The notes under the pieces are model-generated. The model was not told the DNA's origin. It ran no database searches and saw nothing but the letters and a program-made list of their open reading frames with translations. From Dendronalium phyllosphericum CENA369 (GTDB lineage Bacteria > Cyanobacteriota > Cyanobacteriia > Cyanobacteriales > Nostocaceae), in NCBI RefSeq assembly GCF_016056275.1, contig NZ_JAECZA010000240.1, positions 1-32,082 on the forward strand: DNA of 32,082 nt, given 5' to 3'. Positions within the stretch are counted from its first letter, which is position 1. Each line of letters starts with the position of its first letter. Shown here piece after piece: positions 29,484 through 32,082 of this stretch. A program made the translations under genes and the position numbers.

Positions 29484-30893
29484 ATGACAGATGCTTTGAT
29501 TAGGCCAGATTTAGGTCAAGAAAACGGGCAACCCCAGATGAGCTTAAGCACGAAAGGGGCGCGGAATTTAGCCAAAACCACGAAAACTCCGCCCCAGATG
29601 CAGGGCATTACCCCAAGATGGTTGTTGCAGATGTTGCCTTGGGTACAAATCAAGGGTGGGGCCTATAAAGTTAACCGTCGCTTGACCTATGATGTTGGCA
29701 ATGGACGGGTCAGCTTTAGCAATACAGGGGCCGAGGTACGGGTCATTCCCCAAGCACTTTGCGAACTATCTTTACTACGTGGTTTTGAGGATATTGAGGT
29801 ACTCAACGCCTTGGCAGACCGCTTTGTACAACAAGAATTTGCCGTTGGTGAGGTCATTGTACAGGAAGGTCAACCAGCCGATCGCGTGTTATTAATTGCT
29901 CATGGTAAAGTTAATAAGCTGAAGGCCGGAAAATATGAGGCGGAAGCTTTACGAGATATCTTAGCTGACGGCGATTGTTTTGGTGGCGAAGCTATAGTTT
30001 TATCTCAGGACACTTGGGAGGTGAGCCTAAGAGCTGTTACACGCTGCATAGTTTTGTCTTTGCCAGTACAGGCGTTTCGGGAGTTGATGAACCAATCTGA
30101 AGCGTTGCAGACTCAGGTCGATCGCTTGAGAGCTATGTTGAGTAAACCCCAAGATAGGTACAATCAAGCTGAGATCCTTCTGTCTGCCGGTCATAGCCCG
30201 GAAACTGAGTTACCCAGGACATTTGTTAATTACGACTTGAATCCACGGGAGTATGAGTTAAGCGTCGCTGAAACCATTTTACGGGTGAATACGCGAGTTG
30301 CTGACCTCTACAACGAACCCATGAACCAGACGGAGCAACAATTACGCCTGACTATCGAAGCGTTGCGGGAACGGCAAGAATACGAAATGCTGAATAATCC
30401 TGATTTCGGATTATTGCACAATGCCGATCTGAAGCAACGCATCTATACCCGCACTGGGCCACCGACTCCAGATGATTTTGATGAATTGCTCTCAAGGCGG
30501 CGCAAAACCCATTTTTTCCTAGCTCACCCTCGCGCGATCGCGGCTTTTGGCCGGGAGTGTAACCGTCGTGGTATCTATTCCCCAAGCAAAGAGGTCAATG
30601 GCAAGATTGTACCTGCATGGCGCAACTATCCGATTTTTCCTTGTAACAAAATTCCGATTACTAAAGAGGGTACTAGCTCTATTTTGGCACTCCGTGTCGG
30701 AGAAGAAAACCAAGGGGTGATAGGTTTACACAAAACGGGGATACCTGATGAATACCAACCCAGTTTGTCTGTGAAGTTTTTGGGTATCAACGACAAAGCG
30801 ATCGTTTCTTACCTTGTCAGCGCCTATTATTGTGCAGCCATTCTCATCCCCGATGCACTTGGCATCCTGGAAGATGTCGAAATTGGGCACTGA
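29484..30893 (+). CDS. Family 2B encapsulin shell protein 2 (with cyclic-nucleotide-binding-like insert)
   Basis: A 469-residue paralogue of the product at 27725 with the same architecture: N-terminal arm ([20 protein letters not shown]), cyclic-nucleotide-binding-like insert at about 99-219, and HK97-type shell part ([60 protein letters not shown]). The last 70 residues are nearly identical between the two; the inserts and a short segment at 337-343 diverge. There shell protein 1 has [10 protein letters not shown], while this one has SRRRKTHFF, one residue shorter and strongly basic (R338-R-R-K341). The nucleotide pocket ([15 protein letters not shown]) also lacks the usual Arg. Two shell genes suggest a mixed-subunit compartment. 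No clear ribosome-binding site precedes the ATG. The prenyl synthase gene starts 53 bp downstream. Confidence 0.87.
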   Translation: MTDALIRPDLGQENGQPQMSLSTKGARNLAKTTKTPPQMQGITPRWLLQMLPWVQIKGGAYKVNRRLTYDVGNGRVSFSNTGAEVRVIPQALCELSLLRGFEDIEVLNALADRFVQQEFAVGEVIVQEGQPADRVLLIAHGKVNKLKAGKYEAEALRDILADGDCFGGEAIVLSQDTWEVSLRAVTRCIVLSLPVQAFRELMNQSEALQTQVDRLRAMLSKPQDRYNQAEILLSAGHSPETELPRTFVNYDLNPREYELSVAETILRVNTRVADLYNEPMNQTEQQLRLTIEALRERQEYEMLNNPDFGLLHNADLKQRIYTRTGPPTPDDFDELLSRRRKTHFFLAHPRAIAAFGRECNRRGIYSPSKEVNGKIVPAWRNYPIFPCNKIPITKEGTSSILALRVGEENQGVIGLHKTGIPDEYQPSLSVKFLGINDKAIVSYLVSAYYCAAILIPDALGILEDVEIGH

Positions 30894-30946
30894 GGGAAGA
30901 AAAAACGTAATTTTTTGTACAGTAAGTAAATTAAATTGAATTATTT

Positions 30947-31876
30947 ATGGTGAATACTCAAGTCTTTGAATGGTCATCTGTTAAAGAAACTACTTTTGAC
31001 CTTAAAGCCTATTTATCAGAACGGCGATCGCAAGTTGAAGCAGCGCTTGAACAGTCAATTACTATAGCCTATCCAGAAATACTCTACGAATCTATGCGCT
31101 ATTCCCTACTGGCTGGAGGAAAGCGCCTACGCCCGATTCTCTGTCTTGCAGGTTGTGAACTTGCTGGAGGCACAGTCGAGATGGCGATGCCTACTGCTTG
31201 TACGCTGGAAATGATTCACACCTTTTCTCTGATCCATGACGACTTACCTGCAATGGATAATGATGATTATCGACGCGGAAAGTTAACTAACCATAAAATT
31301 TATGGCGAAAACATTGCCATCCTGGCTGGTGATGCACTTTTAGCCTACGCGTTTGAGTTTCTTGTGGTTCAAACCAAAGGAGTTGCTGCCCAGCAGTTGT
31401 TGCAGGTTGTTGCTAAGTTGGCTCATGCAGTAGCAGCAACAGGTCTAGTTGGAGGTCAAGTTGTTGATTTAGAATCTGAGGGATTGCAGAATATTGACAT
31501 CGAAACCCTCAACTTTATTCATACCCACAAAACTGGCGCTTTATTAGAAACGTCTGTTTTATCAGGGGCACTATTGGTGGGAGTAGACGATAAGGTTTTG
31601 CTGCCGCTTTCTCACTATGCTCGCAATATTGGTCTAGCTTTCCAGATTATTGATGATGTGCTCGATCTGACTGGTACTCAGGAGGAACTCGGTAAAACTC
31701 CAGGCAAAGATCGAAAGGCGCAGAAAGTGACTTATCCCAGTTTGTGGGGTATTGAAGAATCAAAACTCAAAGCACAAAAATTGGTTGACTCAGCTAAAGC
31801 AGAATTAGCTTGCTTTGGCGAAAAGGCGCAATCTCTAATGGCGATCGCAGACTATATTACAGCTAGAACACATTAG
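30947..31876 (+). CDS. short-chain prenyl diphosphate synthase, predicted farnesyl diphosphate synthase
   Basis: A 309-residue trans-prenyltransferase condensing isopentenyl diphosphate onto allylic diphosphates. The first Asp-rich motif is D98-D-L-P-A-M-D104, the second D236-D-V-L-D240, with GGKRLRP at 58-63 and HKTGALL at 194-200. It strongly resembles cyanobacterial CrtE, which makes geranylgeranyl diphosphate. However, the chain-length position five residues before the first Asp is Phe93 (HTFSLIHDD), where CrtE, as I recall it, has Met and E. coli IspA, an FPP synthase, has Tyr. An aromatic residue there usually stops elongation at C15. FPP is the substrate of the geosmin synthase encoded at 25202, so this looks like a duplicated, re-tuned CrtE giving dedicated supply. 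It follows the second shell gene by 53 bp and is probably cotranscribed. Product length is inferred. Confidence 0.85.
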   Translation: MVNTQVFEWSSVKETTFDLKAYLSERRSQVEAALEQSITIAYPEILYESMRYSLLAGGKRLRPILCLAGCELAGGTVEMAMPTACTLEMIHTFSLIHDDLPAMDNDDYRRGKLTNHKIYGENIAILAGDALLAYAFEFLVVQTKGVAAQQLLQVVAKLAHAVAATGLVGGQVVDLESEGLQNIDIETLNFIHTHKTGALLETSVLSGALLVGVDDKVLLPLSHYARNIGLAFQIIDDVLDLTGTQEELGKTPGKDRKAQKVTYPSLWGIEESKLKAQKLVDSAKAELACFGEKAQSLMAIADYITARTH

Positions 31877-31880
31877 TAGC

Positions 31881-31999
31881 CTGTCCCATTTATTGTGCTA
31901 GGTGAATTAACTTTTAATTTTCTCTTCTTTTTTCTCTTTCTTCGCGTACTTTGCGTACTTCGCGGTTCGTTCCTCAACCCCTCATAATTAATGGGACAG
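31881..31999. repeat. inverted-repeat-ended element after the prenyl synthase gene
   Basis: CTGTCCCATT (31881-31890) and AATGGGACAG (31990-31999) are perfect 10-bp inverted ends, starting four bases after the prenyl synthase stop. The interior contains CGCGTACTTTGCGTACTTCG. It may be another non-autonomous element or the transcript-end structure of the cluster. Confidence 0.55.
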
Positions 32000-32082
32000 A
32001 CCACTATTGGTTCATCGCATTAATTTTTCTAGGTAAATTAACTTTTAAATTTCTCTTCTTTTTTCTCTTTCTTCGCGTACTT
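31898..32082. repeat. 54-bp direct repeat at the right edge
   Basis: 31898-31951 (CTAGGTGAATTAACTTTTAA and onward, through CTCTTCTTTTTTCTC to CGCGTACTT) recurs at 32029-32082 with two mismatches, 131 bp apart. The second copy reaches the window edge and may continue. Confidence 0.75.

Noticed and set aside
27725-30893. Annotation of the two paralogues as Crp/Fnr-type cyclic-nucleotide-dependent regulators
   Set aside because: There is no helix-turn-helix, each protein is 469 residues, and the regions around the cyclic-nucleotide-like insert match encapsulin (HK97-type) shell proteins.
30947-31876. Calling the prenyl synthase crtE (geranylgeranyl diphosphate synthase)
   Set aside because: Overall it is CrtE-like, but Phe93 at the chain-length position and linkage to an FPP-using cyclase favour an FPP synthase; no symbol was given.

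Overview
The window looks like chromosome of a filamentous, probably heterocystous (Nostocales-type) cyanobacterium. Evidence seen directly: frequent HIP1 octamers (GCGATCGC), short tandem heptamer repeats of the kind scattered through Nostoc/Anabaena genomes (AGTGCTG, TGCCTTC and GTGTGGG families), CT-rich tracts and many small palindromic elements. The tmk, holB, PBP2 and polyprenyl synthase proteins read like cyanobacterial family members.

Layout. (1) 1-2256 is a decayed mobile-element zone: the start of an IS630-type transposase runs off the left edge, a 5'-truncated IS1634-type transposase abuts it, and a C-terminally cut NTF2/SnoaL-like remnant follows. (2) 2482-5058 holds housekeeping tmk and holB, separated by a ParD/ParE toxin-antitoxin pair whose toxin gene carries an in-frame stop at codon 14. 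(3) 5227-10624 is an oxidoreductase cassette, with a DUF3592 membrane protein, an AraC-type regulator, a divergent zinc alcohol dehydrogenase, a decayed aldo/keto reductase, a carboxymuconolactone decarboxylase-like protein and an intact aldo/keto reductase. Codons here end in C/G more often than in the neighbours, suggesting acquisition. (4) 10783-19839 has a secreted pentapeptide-repeat protein with a WGxxGxxG C-terminus and its terminator, a glycosyltransferase-TPR protein, a PhoD-like phosphatase, a J-domain coiled-coil protein and penicillin-binding protein 2. (5) 20001-23874 has an AllA-like protein and a DoxX-like protein, divergent from a BMP-family lipoprotein and a twin-ATPase ABC subunit with no permease genes beside them. 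(6) 23875-25201 is gene-poor and rich in repeats.

(7) 25202-31876 is the centrepiece: a two-domain geosmin synthase, two paralogous Family 2B encapsulin shell proteins (HK97-type, with an inserted cyclic-nucleotide-binding-like domain) and a short-chain prenyl diphosphate synthase. The synthase has Phe93 five residues before its first aspartate-rich motif, which predicts farnesyl diphosphate (FPP), the substrate of geosmin synthase. The inferred system is a protein nanocompartment that houses geosmin production, with a dedicated FPP supply encoded alongside. The geosmin synthase carries three copies of a GPxGLGT motif in its interdomain linker and C-terminal tail, a testable candidate for shell docking. 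A 235-bp MITE-like element with a perfect 10-bp target duplication has inserted exactly at the stop codon of the first shell gene. Other small palindromic elements sit upstream of the synthase gene, between synthase and shell, and after the last gene.

All calls come from reading sequence; no database search was run.
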